Origin: an uncultured Eubacteriales bacterium
GTDB taxonomy: Bacteria; Bacillota; Clostridia; Christensenellales; CAG-138
NCBI GenBank assembly: GCA_900545265.1
Contig: UQYI01000008.1
Span: 29,183 to 93,182, forward strand
Length of the DNA stretch: 64,000 nt
Direction: 5' to 3'
Shown here: piece by piece, positions 26,823 to 35,629 of the stretch
Layout: the number at the start of each line of letters is the position of its first letter
Position numbering within the stretch: the first letter of the stretch is position 1
Program-made: the position numbers and the translations under genes
Notes under the pieces: model-generated
Database searches by the model: none
Seen by the model: the letters and a program-made list of their open reading frames with translations, nothing else
Told to the model about the DNA's origin: nothing

Positions 26823-27482
26823 ATGAGCATCAGCGTGTTTGATATAATCGGGCCCCGGATGATCGGACCCTCCAGTTCCCATACGGCAGGGGCCGTGCGT
26901 ATCGGGCAGGTGGCCAACCGCCTGGCAGGCGGCAAGGTAAAGGCCGCTTCCGTGACTCTGTATGGTTCCTTTGCACAGACGGGCCGGGGCCACGGCACGG
27001 ATACGGCTATCGTAGCCGGCATTCTCGGCCTGGATCCCGATGAAGAGGGGATCTGCTATTCCAAACTGCTCATGAAAGAAGCGGGACTCCATATTCCTGT
27101 GCGCTTTTCTCATGAGGAGCCCGTCCATCCCAACACCGCACAGGTGTATGTAATGGGGGAGGACGGCAAGGAATATACCTATGTGGGCACATCCATCGGC
27201 GGGGGGCGCATCGAAGTGACCTCCATCAATAATATGGAGGTGGGCTTCAATTGCGAGCTGCCCACCTTGCTTGTGTTCCATGAGGATATGCCCGGGGTCA
27301 TCATGCGGGTCAGTTCCATACTGGCATTGGAGCGCATCAATATTGCCTTTATGAAGGTCTTTCGCTCCGAAAAGAGCAAAGGGGCCTGTATGGTCATCGA
27401 AACGGACTCCCGGGTGGATGAAGCCACCCGCAGGCGCATCGAACTGAACGTGGATGGGATAACGGAGGTCTGCACTTTATGA
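26823..27482 (+). CDS. sdaAB: L-serine dehydratase, iron-sulfur type, beta subunit
   Basis: 219 residues. SVFDIIGPRMIGPSSSHTAGAVRIG is the family signature (GPSSSHT), and a C-terminal ACT domain (LLVFHEDMPGVIMRVSSILALERINIAFM) may sense serine. Together with the alpha subunit it deaminates L-serine to pyruvate using an oxygen-labile 4Fe-4S cluster. GAGGTATGT precedes the ATG; the open frame extends about 70 codons upstream through the terminator without support. The stop overlaps the alpha-subunit start. Confidence 0.95.
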   Translation: MSISVFDIIGPRMIGPSSSHTAGAVRIGQVANRLAGGKVKAASVTLYGSFAQTGRGHGTDTAIVAGILGLDPDEEGICYSKLLMKEAGLHIPVRFSHEEPVHPNTAQVYVMGEDGKEYTYVGTSIGGGRIEVTSINNMEVGFNCELPTLLVFHEDMPGVIMRVSSILALERINIAFMKVFRSEKSKGACMVIETDSRVDEATRRRIELNVDGITEVCTL

Positions 27483-28351
27483 GATATGCTTTTCATACCG
27501 GTGAAGAGCTGCTGGCCCTTTGCCGCAGCGAGCATATGCCCATCAGCCGGGTCGCTCTTGCATATGAAGAAGAGGCGGGGGAAAGATCCCGGGAAGAGAT
27601 CCTTGCCGAGATGGAGAAAAACCTTGCCACCATGGAAGAAAGCATCCGCGTGGGGCTGGAGGATAAGCAGACCAGCATAACCGGCCTTATGGGAGACGCC
27701 GCAGACAAGCTCATGAACTTCAGGGAGGAAGCGCTCATGGGCAAAAATCTGGCCGCCATAACCGCCGCATCACTGGCGGTGGTAGAGGTAAACGCCTCCA
27801 TGGGCCGCATTGTGGCGGCGCCTACGGCGGGGGCCAGCGGGGTTTTGCCCGGCGTGGTCATAGAATATGCCCGGCAGCAGGGTCTGCCCCGGGAAAAGAT
27901 GATAGAAGCCCTGTTCAACGGCGGGGCCATCGGTATACTGATCGCCCATAATGCCTGCATCTCCGGTGCCTCCGGCGGTTGTCAGGCAGAGGTGGGCTCC
28001 GCTTCCGCCATGGCTGCCAGCGCTTTGACAGAGCTGCGGGGCGGCACTCCGGAGCAATGTCTTCATGCCGCCGCCATGACGTTAAAAAATCTTTTGGGGC
28101 TTGTGTGCGATCCGGTAGCAGGGCTGGTGGAATGCCCCTGCATCAAGCGCAACGCCATGGGGGCCGTTAACGCCGTGCTGTGCAGCGATATGGCGCTGGC
28201 CGGGATCACCAGCGTGATCCCCTTCGACGAGGTGGTGGAGGCCATGAAGAACGTAGGCCGGATGATGCATCCTGACCTGCGGGAAACGGCCCGGGGCGGC
28301 TTGGCCGCTACCCCTACGGCCAGGAGAATTGCCGAAAAGATCATGCATTGA
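27479..28351 (+). CDS. sdaAA: L-serine dehydratase, iron-sulfur type, alpha subunit
   Basis: 290 residues. TAGASGVLPGVV, ISGASGGCQAEVGSA, DPVAGLVECPCIKRNA supply the conserved cysteines for the catalytic 4Fe-4S cluster. ATG overlaps the beta-subunit stop (ATGA), so the subunits are translationally coupled. The nfn genes follow after 41 bases, placing serine breakdown and pyridine-nucleotide/ferredoxin balancing in one transcription unit. Confidence 0.95.
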   Translation: MRYAFHTGEELLALCRSEHMPISRVALAYEEEAGERSREEILAEMEKNLATMEESIRVGLEDKQTSITGLMGDAADKLMNFREEALMGKNLAAITAASLAVVEVNASMGRIVAAPTAGASGVLPGVVIEYARQQGLPREKMIEALFNGGAIGILIAHNACISGASGGCQAEVGSASAMAASALTELRGGTPEQCLHAAAMTLKNLLGLVCDPVAGLVECPCIKRNAMGAVNAVLCSDMALAGITSVIPFDEVVEAMKNVGRMMHPDLRETARGGLAATPTARRIAEKIMH

Positions 28352-28392
28352 CCAGGCTCAGCCTGAAATCAATAAATAAAAAAGAGGTTGTC

Positions 28393-29235
28393 ATGTATCA
28401 GATCAAATCAAAAACCGTTTTGAATCCGTCTGTCGTACGCATGGACATCGAAGCGCCCCTGGTAGCCCGCAAGGCTAAGCCCGGCCAGTTTATCATCCTG
28501 CGCACCGAAGCGGAGGGGGAGAGGATCCCCCTGACCATCGCCGATTCCGATAAGGAAAAGGGCACTGTGACCATCATCTTCCAGGTGGTAGGCGCCACTA
28601 CGGAGAAGCTTCAGCACAAGAACGTAGGGGATTGCCTGGCGGATTTCGTCGGCCCCCTGGGCAAGCCCACGCATACCGAAGGGCTCAAAAAGGTAGCGGT
28701 CATCGGCGGCGGCGTAGGCTGTGCCATTGCTTATCCCGTGACCAAAGCGCTCTTTGAGCAGGGCACGGAAGTACACGCTATCGTTGGCTTCCGCAATAAA
28801 GATCTGGTGATCCTGGAGGATGATTTCCGTTCCCACAGCACAAGGTTCGTAGCCATGAGCGATGATGGCACCTGGGGTGAAAAGGGCCTGGTCACCGATG
28901 CGCTCAAGGCGCTTATCGAGGCTGGCAACCAGTATGACGAAGTGATCGCCATCGGGCCCCTCATCATGATGAAGTTTGTATGCAAGCTCACCAAAGAATA
29001 CGGCATCAAGACCATTGTTTCCATGAACCCCATCATGATCGATGGTACAGGCATGTGCGGCTGCTGTCGTCTCAGCGTCGGCGGCAAGATGCAGTTTGCC
29101 TGCGTAGACGGTCCCGAATTCGATGGCCATGAGGTGGATTTTGACGAGGCTATGGCCCGTAACAGTGCTTACCGTGACTTTGAAGCCAAAGCCAGGGAGG
29201 AAGCCTGCAATCTGTTCAAGCAGGAGGTACAGTAA
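28393..29235 (+). CDS. nfnA: NfnA-type ferredoxin-NADP reductase, small subunit
   Basis: 280 residues. The FAD-binding beta barrel (KPGQFIILRTEAEGERIPLTIAD) is followed by an NAD(P) fold (VAVIGGGVGCAIAYPVTKAL) and a C-terminal 2Fe-2S site (GTGMCGCCRLSVGG..FACVDGPEFDGHEVDF). This matches NfnA/SudB/GltB-like proteins. With NfnB it couples NADH- and ferredoxin-dependent NADP reduction by flavin electron bifurcation. GAGGTTGTC precedes ATG 28393. A sulfide-dehydrogenase function is the alternative reading of the same family. Confidence 0.88.
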   Translation: MYQIKSKTVLNPSVVRMDIEAPLVARKAKPGQFIILRTEAEGERIPLTIADSDKEKGTVTIIFQVVGATTEKLQHKNVGDCLADFVGPLGKPTHTEGLKKVAVIGGGVGCAIAYPVTKALFEQGTEVHAIVGFRNKDLVILEDDFRSHSTRFVAMSDDGTWGEKGLVTDALKALIEAGNQYDEVIAIGPLIMMKFVCKLTKEYGIKTIVSMNPIMIDGTGMCGCCRLSVGGKMQFACVDGPEFDGHEVDFDEAMARNSAYRDFEAKAREEACNLFKQEVQ

Positions 29236-29237
29236 GT

Positions 29238-30626
29238 ATGCCTAACATGAAAATGACCCGCAATGAAATGCCCACCCAGGATCCCAAAGTCCGTGCCCGC
29301 AATTTTCAGGAAGTAGCCCTGGGCTACACTGCTGAACAGGCTATAGACGAGGCCGCCCGCTGCCTGAACTGCAAAAACATGCCCTGCGTGGCCGGCTGCC
29401 CCGTAAACATTCATATTCCGGAATTTATTGCCCATATGGCCAAGGGTGAGTTTGAAGAAGCTTATCAGGTCATCAGCCGTTCCAGTGCACTGCCCGCCGT
29501 ATGCGGCCGGGTCTGCCCCCAGGAAAATCAGTGCGAAAAGCGCTGCGTCCGGGGCATCAAGGGTGAATCCGTAGGTATCGGCCGTCTGGAACGTTTTGCC
29601 GCCGATTATCATAATGCGCATTGGGATAAGCCCGCCGAAAAGCCTGCACCCAACGGCCATAAGTGCGCCATCATCGGTTCCGGCCCCGCAGGCCTTACCT
29701 GTGCCGGGGATCTGGTGCGCAAAGGCTATGATGTGACCGTGTTCGAGGCTCTCCATGTGGCCGGCGGTGTGCTGATGTACGGCATTCCTCAGTTCCGTCT
29801 GCCCAAAGAGATCGTCCAGAAGGAGATCGCCTCCCTGAAGGAGATGGGCGTAAAGTTTGAGACCAACATGGTCATCGGCCGGGTGCTTTCCATTGATGAA
29901 CTCATGGACGAGCAGGGCTTCGAAGCCATCTTCATCGGCTCCGGCGCCGGTCTTCCCAAGTTTATGAACATCCCCGGCGAGAATCTCAAGGGTGTATACT
30001 CCGCCAATGAGTTCCTGACCCGTGTAAACCTCATGAAGGCCTATAAAGAAGACAGCAACACCCCCATCCAGCATGCCAAGCACGTGGCTGTGGTGGGCGG
30101 CGGCAACGTGGCCATGGACGCTGCCCGCTGCGCTCTGCGCCTGGGGGCAGAGGAGGTCTCCATCATTTACCGTCGTTCCATGGAAGAGCTTCCTGCCCGC
30201 CGGGAGGAAGTGGAGCACGCCATGGAAGAAGGCATCGACTTCAAGCTTCTTAACAACCCTGTGGAGATCATTGGGGATGATAAGCGCAACTGCACGGGTA
30301 TCCGCTGCATCCGGATGGAGCTGGGTGAGCCAGATGCTTCCGGCCGCCGCCGTCCCGTGCCTGTAGAAGGCAGCGAGTATGTGGTGGATGCCGACTGCGT
30401 CATCATGGCGCTGGGCACCAGCCCCAACCCCCTCATCAAATCCACTACCGAAGGTCTGGCCACGGAAAAGTGGGGCGGCATCATTGCCGATGAGACGGGC
30501 AAGACCAGCCGGGAAGGCGTATGGGCCGGCGGCGATGCCGTGACCGGTGCTGCTACCGTTATTCTGGCCATGGGCGCAGGCAAGACTGCCGCTGCCGCTA
30601 TGGACAAATATATTCAGAGCAAATAA
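29238..30626 (+). CDS. nfnB: NfnB-type FAD/Fe-S oxidoreductase (glutamate synthase small-subunit-like)
   Basis: 462 residues. N-terminal CLNCKNMPCVAGCPVNIHIPEF and CGRVCPQENQCEKRCVRG hold two 4Fe-4S clusters. IIGSGPAGLTCAGDLVRKG is the FAD fold and VVGGGNVAMDAARCALRLGA the NADPH fold. Often annotated gltA, but no large glutamate synthase subunit is present and the adjacent NfnA partner argues for NfnAB. It carries the bifurcating FAD in the family. Confidence 0.9.
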   Translation: MPNMKMTRNEMPTQDPKVRARNFQEVALGYTAEQAIDEAARCLNCKNMPCVAGCPVNIHIPEFIAHMAKGEFEEAYQVISRSSALPAVCGRVCPQENQCEKRCVRGIKGESVGIGRLERFAADYHNAHWDKPAEKPAPNGHKCAIIGSGPAGLTCAGDLVRKGYDVTVFEALHVAGGVLMYGIPQFRLPKEIVQKEIASLKEMGVKFETNMVIGRVLSIDELMDEQGFEAIFIGSGAGLPKFMNIPGENLKGVYSANEFLTRVNLMKAYKEDSNTPIQHAKHVAVVGGGNVAMDAARCALRLGAEEVSIIYRRSMEELPARREEVEHAMEEGIDFKLLNNPVEIIGDDKRNCTGIRCIRMELGEPDASGRRRPVPVEGSEYVVDADCVIMALGTSPNPLIKSTTEGLATEKWGGIIADETGKTSREGVWAGGDAVTGAATVILAMGAGKTAAAAMDKYIQSK

Positions 30627-30652
30627 GCTTGCGTGTCTGAAACATAATGCAA

Positions 30653-30682
30653 AAGGACTGCCAACCAGGCAGTTCTTTTTCT
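30653..30682 (+). terminator. Terminator of the sda-nfn unit
   Basis: AAGGACTGCC pairs with GGCAGTTCTT; T-run follows. Confidence 0.88.
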
Positions 30683-30741
30683 GAAGGCTTTGCAAATTCC
30701 CGGCAAACTTGGTATACTTCAGCTGTATGAAGGGGGAGCGC

Positions 30742-31584
30742 ATGGACAGACTTTTGCTGGTGGATGGCAGCAACCTGCTTTTTCAAATGTTTTATGGGAT
30801 GCCTGCCCGTATCCCCGGTCGGGATGGCAGGCCTGTTCATGGTACCCTTGGGTTTACGGGGGCGCTGCTGCGTGTGCTGCGTATGCGGGTGCCGACCCAC
30901 TGCGTCGTTTTCTTTGACGGAGAGCATGAAAATCCAAGAAAAGCGCTGGATGAAGCGTATAAGGCCAATCGACCGGATTTCTCGCATATGGAGGAACAGG
31001 AGACCCCCTTTGGACAGCTGCCGGATATAAACCGGGTGCTGGAGTATCTGGGCATTCCCCGGATGGAGACCACAGACTGTGAGACGGACGATCTTATCGC
31101 CGCCTATGCCCGCCGGATGGGGGAAAAGATGTATGTGGATATCCTTTCCTATGACAGTGACTTTTTTCAGCTCCTGTCCAACCGGGTCTCGCAGCTCCGG
31201 TATCGGGGCAAGCTTACAGTCTGCTGGGATCCAAACACGTTTCGGGAAAAGTTCGGCATTGAACCGGAACAGTATGCAGATTTCAAATCTCTTACAGGGG
31301 ATGCTTCCGATAACATTCGCGGAGCGGAACGGGTGGGTCCCAAGACGGCCGCAAAACTGCTGCGGCAGCACGGAACGCTGGAAGCCCTTCTGACCGGAGC
31401 GGAGGAGATATCCCAACCGGCTTTGCGGGAAAGCATTTTATCCAGCCGGGAACGGCTTTTGCGGAACCGGGCCCTGATCCGGCTGGAAGGAACGGTTCCT
31501 TTGCCCTTTATGCCGGAAGAAATGACTTTCGTCCTTCCGGAAGAAAGCTCGGGCAGCATTCTGCGTCGGCTGGAGATCCTGTGA
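30742..31584 (+). CDS. 5'-3' exonuclease (flap-endonuclease domain of Pol I type)
   Basis: 280 residues, only the nuclease domain with no polymerase. LLLVDGSNLLFQMFYG carries the first metal aspartate, TTDCETDDLIAAYA the acidic cluster, SYDSDFFQLL the next, and GDASDNIRGAERVGPKTAAKLL the helix-hairpin-helix. These residues define Pol I/FEN-type nucleases that trim 5' flaps and RNA primers. A stand-alone copy is common in Firmicutes besides PolA. The start at 30742 is fixed by AAGGGGGAG. Confidence 0.9.
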   Translation: MDRLLLVDGSNLLFQMFYGMPARIPGRDGRPVHGTLGFTGALLRVLRMRVPTHCVVFFDGEHENPRKALDEAYKANRPDFSHMEEQETPFGQLPDINRVLEYLGIPRMETTDCETDDLIAAYARRMGEKMYVDILSYDSDFFQLLSNRVSQLRYRGKLTVCWDPNTFREKFGIEPEQYADFKSLTGDASDNIRGAERVGPKTAAKLLRQHGTLEALLTGAEEISQPALRESILSSRERLLRNRALIRLEGTVPLPFMPEEMTFVLPEESSGSILRRLEIL

Positions 31585-31607
31585 GGTCAACGCCTTATTA
31601 CCAACGC

Positions 31608-31636
31608 AAAACGGACTTCTTTATGAAGCCCGTTTT
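31608..31636. terminator. Bidirectional terminator
   Basis: AAAACGG.CTTC pairs with GAAG.CCGTTTT between convergent genes. Confidence 0.8.
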
Positions 31637-31642
31637 CGTATG

Positions 31643-32473
31643 CTAATATTCCTTTCCCGGGAAAAGAATGCCCGGCAGCTGAGAAAAAGAAGTAAGGATA
31701 TGATCCGGTTTCAGGTCAGCCTGTTCCATATGGCGGCGCAGACGCTCTTCCCGCTCAAAATCCTCCTGTGTCCAGCTGGTAATGGCGCAAAGCTTTTCAT
31801 AATAATCGGTATCTTCCCGGGGATATCTGGCCCACAGAGCGGTGACCCCGGCCTTTTTAGCCATATACATATCCTTGGTCAGGCTGTCTCCCACATAAGC
31901 GACTTCCACCGGTGTACGGCCCTCCTTCCGGCATATATCCAGCAGCACGTCCACATTGGGCTTTTTTGTGCGCACGGTGCGCACCTTTTCGTTAGAGCCG
32001 TAAGTGCTTTGAAACTGACTTTCGCAGGCATATACCCGCTTGAAAAATCCATCAGCCCCCAGCTTCTGCAGACGGTAAAATCCGTTTTCCTGAGAGGATT
32101 CCGTGTAGCCGATGATGGTCAGTCCCCGGGCGGCCAATGCTTCCAGCGTCTCTGCAACACCGGGGAAAAGGCGCAGACGGCTGTCCCGTATGCCATTGAA
32201 CTTCTTAAAAGCCGGGCGCAGGGCTTCTTTCATCTGTGCCGTCTCCATTCCGGTAAAGCAAGCTCGGATGCTGGGCAGACGCAGCGTGGCATAGGGGAAT
32301 TCCACCGTACCAAGAGACTGGTGTACCTCCCGGTATTCATGCAGGAGCTGATCCATGGCTATCCCGGTAATGCCTGCGATCTCCTCGGCCATGGCATAAA
32401 AGGCCGGTACAAAAAAGCCGCTCCAGTCATACAGGGTATCGTCCAGATCCGTAATAAGCAGTTTATGCATCAT
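31643..32473 (-). CDS. HAD-superfamily hydrolase
   Basis: 276 residues. LLITDLDDTLYDW is HAD motif I with both aspartates, GYTES motif II, KKPNVDVLL the lysine of motif III, and YVGDSLTKDMYMAKKAG motif IV. The helical insertion after motif I suggests a C1-cap phosphatase. Substrate unknown. It is monocistronic, with divergent spacing to the RDD gene. Confidence 0.85.
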   Translation of the reverse strand: MMHKLLITDLDDTLYDWSGFFVPAFYAMAEEIAGITGIAMDQLLHEYREVHQSLGTVEFPYATLRLPSIRACFTGMETAQMKEALRPAFKKFNGIRDSRLRLFPGVAETLEALAARGLTIIGYTESSQENGFYRLQKLGADGFFKRVYACESQFQSTYGSNEKVRTVRTKKPNVDVLLDICRKEGRTPVEVAYVGDSLTKDMYMAKKAGVTALWARYPREDTDYYEKLCAITSWTQEDFEREERLRRHMEQADLKPDHILTSFSQLPGILFPGKEY

Positions 32474-32625
32474 GGCACCTCATGTAGAATCATTGTGTAT
32501 GTTGCATCTTACTCCATGACAGCCGTAAAGTCAACCTCCCGGGCAGGGAGGGCGCAGCCGGCAAAATGGATATATGGGAAAATGACCCTGAATAATATAT
32601 AATATGACGATACGCACAGATTGTA

Positions 32626-32698
32626 TTGAAAATACACAGCAAACCATGTACAATAGAGACGAAACGTGGAAGCTTGCCTGCATCAGGCTTGCTTCCAA
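32626..32698 (+). promoter_or_regulatory. Promoter and leader hairpin of the RDD gene
   Basis: TTGAAA, 17-base spacer, TACAAT at 32626-32654. About 15 bases downstream GGAAGC..GCCTG pairs with CAGGC..GCTTCC (32669-32698), a stable interrupted stem in the untranslated leader, with no T-run immediately after it. Confidence 0.6.
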
Positions 32699-32751
32699 TG
32701 TCTTTTGAGTCCAACCGGCTGGTTTGCGCTGTGCGCAGAGAGGGGAAAGGC

Positions 32752-33510
32752 GTGTTCGATTTACAAAAGGCCAATATGCTCAAGCGCATTTCAGCAGCCA
32801 TGCTGGATGGTATCCTGTTGGGCATTCTGGCCGCAGGCTTTGGGTTCCTGCTGTCCCTGGCAACGGGATACGATGCCGGTTATACCCATCTGAAATCTTT
32901 CTATTCCCGGTATGAAACCGAGTATAACATTTCTTTTGATATTACCCAGGAGGCCTACGAGGCTTTATCTCCGGAACGAAAGGAGATCTATGACCGCGCT
33001 TCCGCCGCCCTGAACGGGGATGCGGAGGCTGCCGCCGCCTTGACTCGGGTGCTGCAGCTTTCTTTAACGATCGTTACCTTTTCGCTCCTGCTTGCCTGTC
33101 TTATTCTGGAATATCTGGTACCGCTGCTCTTCAAAAACGGGCAGACACTGGGTAAAAAGGCTTTCGGCCTGGCCGTGATGCGTTCCGATGCCGTTCGTCT
33201 TTCGCCTCTGCTGCTGCTGGTGCGTACGCTTTTGGGGAAATACACGCTGGAACTTATGGTGCCGGTGCTGGTGATTTTCCTGTTCTTTTTCGGGGGCATC
33301 GGTATTCTGGGGCCGGGGATCCTGTGCGGACTTGCGCTGGTGCAGGTGCTGCTGCTGGCATTTACACAGAACCATACGCCCCTTCATGATCTCATAGCTC
33401 ATACGGTGGTAGTGGATTACGCCAGCCAGATGATATTCGACTCACCGGAAGCGCTGCTGCGGGCCAAGGAAGAATATCATGCGTCTCTGGCCAGATCGGA
33501 AAGATACTGA
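32752..33510 (+). CDS. RDD-family membrane protein
   Basis: 252 residues. ANMLKRISAAMLDGILLG is the RDD-type first helix with Arg and Asp, GQTLGKKAFGLAVMR matches the RDD loop, and TPLHDLIAHTVVV the last motif. Three to five helices are predicted with a charged insert of about 75 residues between helices 1 and 2. Transport or chaperone roles are claimed for some relatives; none can be assigned here. GTG at 32752 is chosen with AGAGGGG upstream. Confidence 0.75.
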   Translation: MFDLQKANMLKRISAAMLDGILLGILAAGFGFLLSLATGYDAGYTHLKSFYSRYETEYNISFDITQEAYEALSPERKEIYDRASAALNGDAEAAAALTRVLQLSLTIVTFSLLLACLILEYLVPLLFKNGQTLGKKAFGLAVMRSDAVRLSPLLLLVRTLLGKYTLELMVPVLVIFLFFFGGIGILGPGILCGLALVQVLLLAFTQNHTPLHDLIAHTVVVDYASQMIFDSPEALLRAKEEYHASLARSERY

Positions 33511-33566
33511 CGCTTTTGCCTGCGGATATGCAGTGTTCATAAAAATAAAGCATAAGGAAAGATCGT

Positions 33567-34673
33567 ATGAAAGTTGAATTGCGGAACATAACCAAGATTT
33601 TCCCCAGCCGGAACAAGAAATCCAATGAGGAAGTGGTAGCGGTAAACAATGTGAGCTTCACCATTCCCGATGGGAAGCTCATCGGTCTTCTGGGTCCCTC
33701 CGGATGCGGCAAGAGCACATCGCTGTACATGATCTGCGGCCTGCAGAAGCCTACCAGCGGGCAGATCTTCTTTGGCGAGAACGACGTTACCGAGCTTTCT
33801 CCCGAAAATCGGGGTGTGGGGCTGGTATTCCAGAATTACGCCCTCTATCCTCATATGACGGTCAAGCAGAACATCCTCTTTCCTTTGCAGAACCTGAAGG
33901 GGGAAGAGAGGCTTTCCAAAGAGGATATGCTCAAGCGCACCTATGAGACCGCCCGGCTGGTGCAGATCGAAGATCTGATGGATCGCAAGCCCAACGAGCT
34001 TTCCGGCGGGCAGCAGCAGCGTGTGGCCATCGCTCGCGCACTGGTCAAAATGCCCCGGGTGCTGCTGCTGGACGAGCCCCTTTCCAATCTGGATGCCCGG
34101 CTCCGCCTTCAGACCCGCGAGGAGATCCGCCGTATCCAGCGGGAAACGGGGATCACCACGGTGTTCGTTACGCACGATCAGGACGAGGCTATGAGCATCT
34201 CCGACTTTATCGTGGTCATGAAAAAGGGCGTGGTCCAGCAGATCGGCAAGCCTCAGGACGTGTATGACGATCCGGACAATCTCTTTGTGGCCAAGTTCCT
34301 GGGTACGCCGCCCATCAATGTTTTTGAAGGCACCGTAAAGGATGGGAAGCTTTATATCGGCGAAGACGCCGTGGCCGATGCGGCAGACATGCCTCAGGGC
34401 GATGTGTTCGTGGGTATCCGTCCGGAAGGATTCGTGCTGGATGCGCAGGGGCCTCTGTGCTGCCAGCTGAACAGCATCGAGGTCATGGGCCGGGATGTGA
34501 GCATCGTATCAAAACATGCCGCTTCCCTGAATCCCACAATCCGCTCCATCATCAATGCGGATATAAAAGTGGATCCCGCTGCCGGGAACGTTCGCTTCTC
34601 CATCAAACCTCATAAACTCTTTGTTTTCAGCAAGGAGGAAGGGGAGAAGCGCATCCGGCCCGAGGTAAAGTGA
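33567..34673 (+). CDS. Sugar-type ABC transporter ATP-binding protein (MsmK/UgpC-like)
   Basis: 368 residues. Walker A GPSGCGKST, Q-loop VFQNYALYPHMTV, signature LSGGQQQRVAIARAL, Walker B VLLLDEPLSNLDARLR, and H-loop VFVTHDQDEA. A C-terminal OB/TOBE region of about 120 residues is typical of CUT1 importers. It energises the two permeases that follow in the same operon, spaced 1 and 10 bases apart. AAGGAAAGATCGT precedes the ATG. Confidence 0.93.
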   Translation: MKVELRNITKIFPSRNKKSNEEVVAVNNVSFTIPDGKLIGLLGPSGCGKSTSLYMICGLQKPTSGQIFFGENDVTELSPENRGVGLVFQNYALYPHMTVKQNILFPLQNLKGEERLSKEDMLKRTYETARLVQIEDLMDRKPNELSGGQQQRVAIARALVKMPRVLLLDEPLSNLDARLRLQTREEIRRIQRETGITTVFVTHDQDEAMSISDFIVVMKKGVVQQIGKPQDVYDDPDNLFVAKFLGTPPINVFEGTVKDGKLYIGEDAVADAADMPQGDVFVGIRPEGFVLDAQGPLCCQLNSIEVMGRDVSIVSKHAASLNPTIRSIINADIKVDPAAGNVRFSIKPHKLFVFSKEEGEKRIRPEVK

Positions 34674-34674
34674 T

Positions 34675-35619
34675 ATGGTCGAAAGCAAAAACAAGTGGAA
34701 GGCATGGCTGTATCTGGCCCCGGCCATCCTGCTGCTGCTGGTGTTTACGGTATGGCCCATTGTCAATACCGTGCGCATGGCGTTTCTGGAAGGATACAGC
34801 GGCCTGAAGGCTGCCGGCGGCCAGAACTTCGCCTTCGGCGTGGGGAACTTTGTGAAGGTGATCAAATACAAGCAGTTTTTGAACTGCCTTAAAAACACCA
34901 TAGTCCTGTGCGTGCCTACGGTGCTGATCTCCTCCTTTCTGGCGCTGCTCATCGCCGTGTTTCTCAATAACATCAAGTGGCTGCAGAAGCCTTTGCAAAC
35001 CATTTTCTTCCTGCCGTATGTAACAAATTCCATTGCCATAGGCATGGTGTTTGCGGCCATGTTCAATATCGTGGGCAGTTTTTACGGCACGGAGAACGAG
35101 ATCATCGTCACCGCCGGTATTATAAACAATATCATTGAGTTTTTCGGCGGCAAGCCCGTGAACTGGATCAATTACGGTTCCAGCTACTGGGCGAATATGA
35201 CGGTCATGATCATCTACATCGTCTGGAACGCCCTGCCCTTCAAGATTTTGATCCTGCTGGGCGGTCTGCAAAGCGTCAACAAGCAGTATTATGAGGCCGC
35301 CAAGGTTGACGGTACCTCCCGCCGCCGGGTCTTTACCCGGATCACCGTGCCGCTGCTTTCCCCCATGATCGCTTATGTGGTCATTACCGGTTTTATCAGC
35401 GGTTTTAAGGAATACACCAGCATCATCGGTATATTCGGTGAAACCATGGGGCCCGCGGATGCCCCCGGGCGGCTGAACACAATGGTGGGCTTTATCTATG
35501 ACGCTCTGTCCACCAACAATCAGGGGCGGGCCAGTGCAGCGGCGCTGATCCTGTTTGCCATTATACTGGTGGTAACGCTGCTGAACCTGCAGGTCAGCAA
35601 AAAGCGCGTGCATTATTGA
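34675..35619 (+). CDS. Carbohydrate-type ABC transporter permease (MalF/UgpA-like)
   Basis: 314 residues, six transmembrane helices. The cytoplasmic EAA loop reads YYEAAKVDGTSRRRVFTRITVPLLSP and couples to the ATPase. A periplasm-side insert around residues 130-165 (FFGGKPVNWINYGSSYW) is longer than in many CUT1 permeases. The operon is ATPase, permease, permease, binding protein, then two extra lipoproteins. The gene begins one base after the ATPase stop. Confidence 0.9.
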   Translation: MVESKNKWKAWLYLAPAILLLLVFTVWPIVNTVRMAFLEGYSGLKAAGGQNFAFGVGNFVKVIKYKQFLNCLKNTIVLCVPTVLISSFLALLIAVFLNNIKWLQKPLQTIFFLPYVTNSIAIGMVFAAMFNIVGSFYGTENEIIVTAGIINNIIEFFGGKPVNWINYGSSYWANMTVMIIYIVWNALPFKILILLGGLQSVNKQYYEAAKVDGTSRRRVFTRITVPLLSPMIAYVVITGFISGFKEYTSIIGIFGETMGPADAPGRLNTMVGFIYDALSTNNQGRASAAALILFAIILVVTLLNLQVSKKRVHY

Positions 35620-35629
35620 GGTATCGACT

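Noticed and set aside
29238..30626. Annotation as glutamate synthase small subunit in nitrogen assimilation
   Set aside because: No large subunit is adjacent and the partner is an NfnA-type protein, so NfnB fits better.
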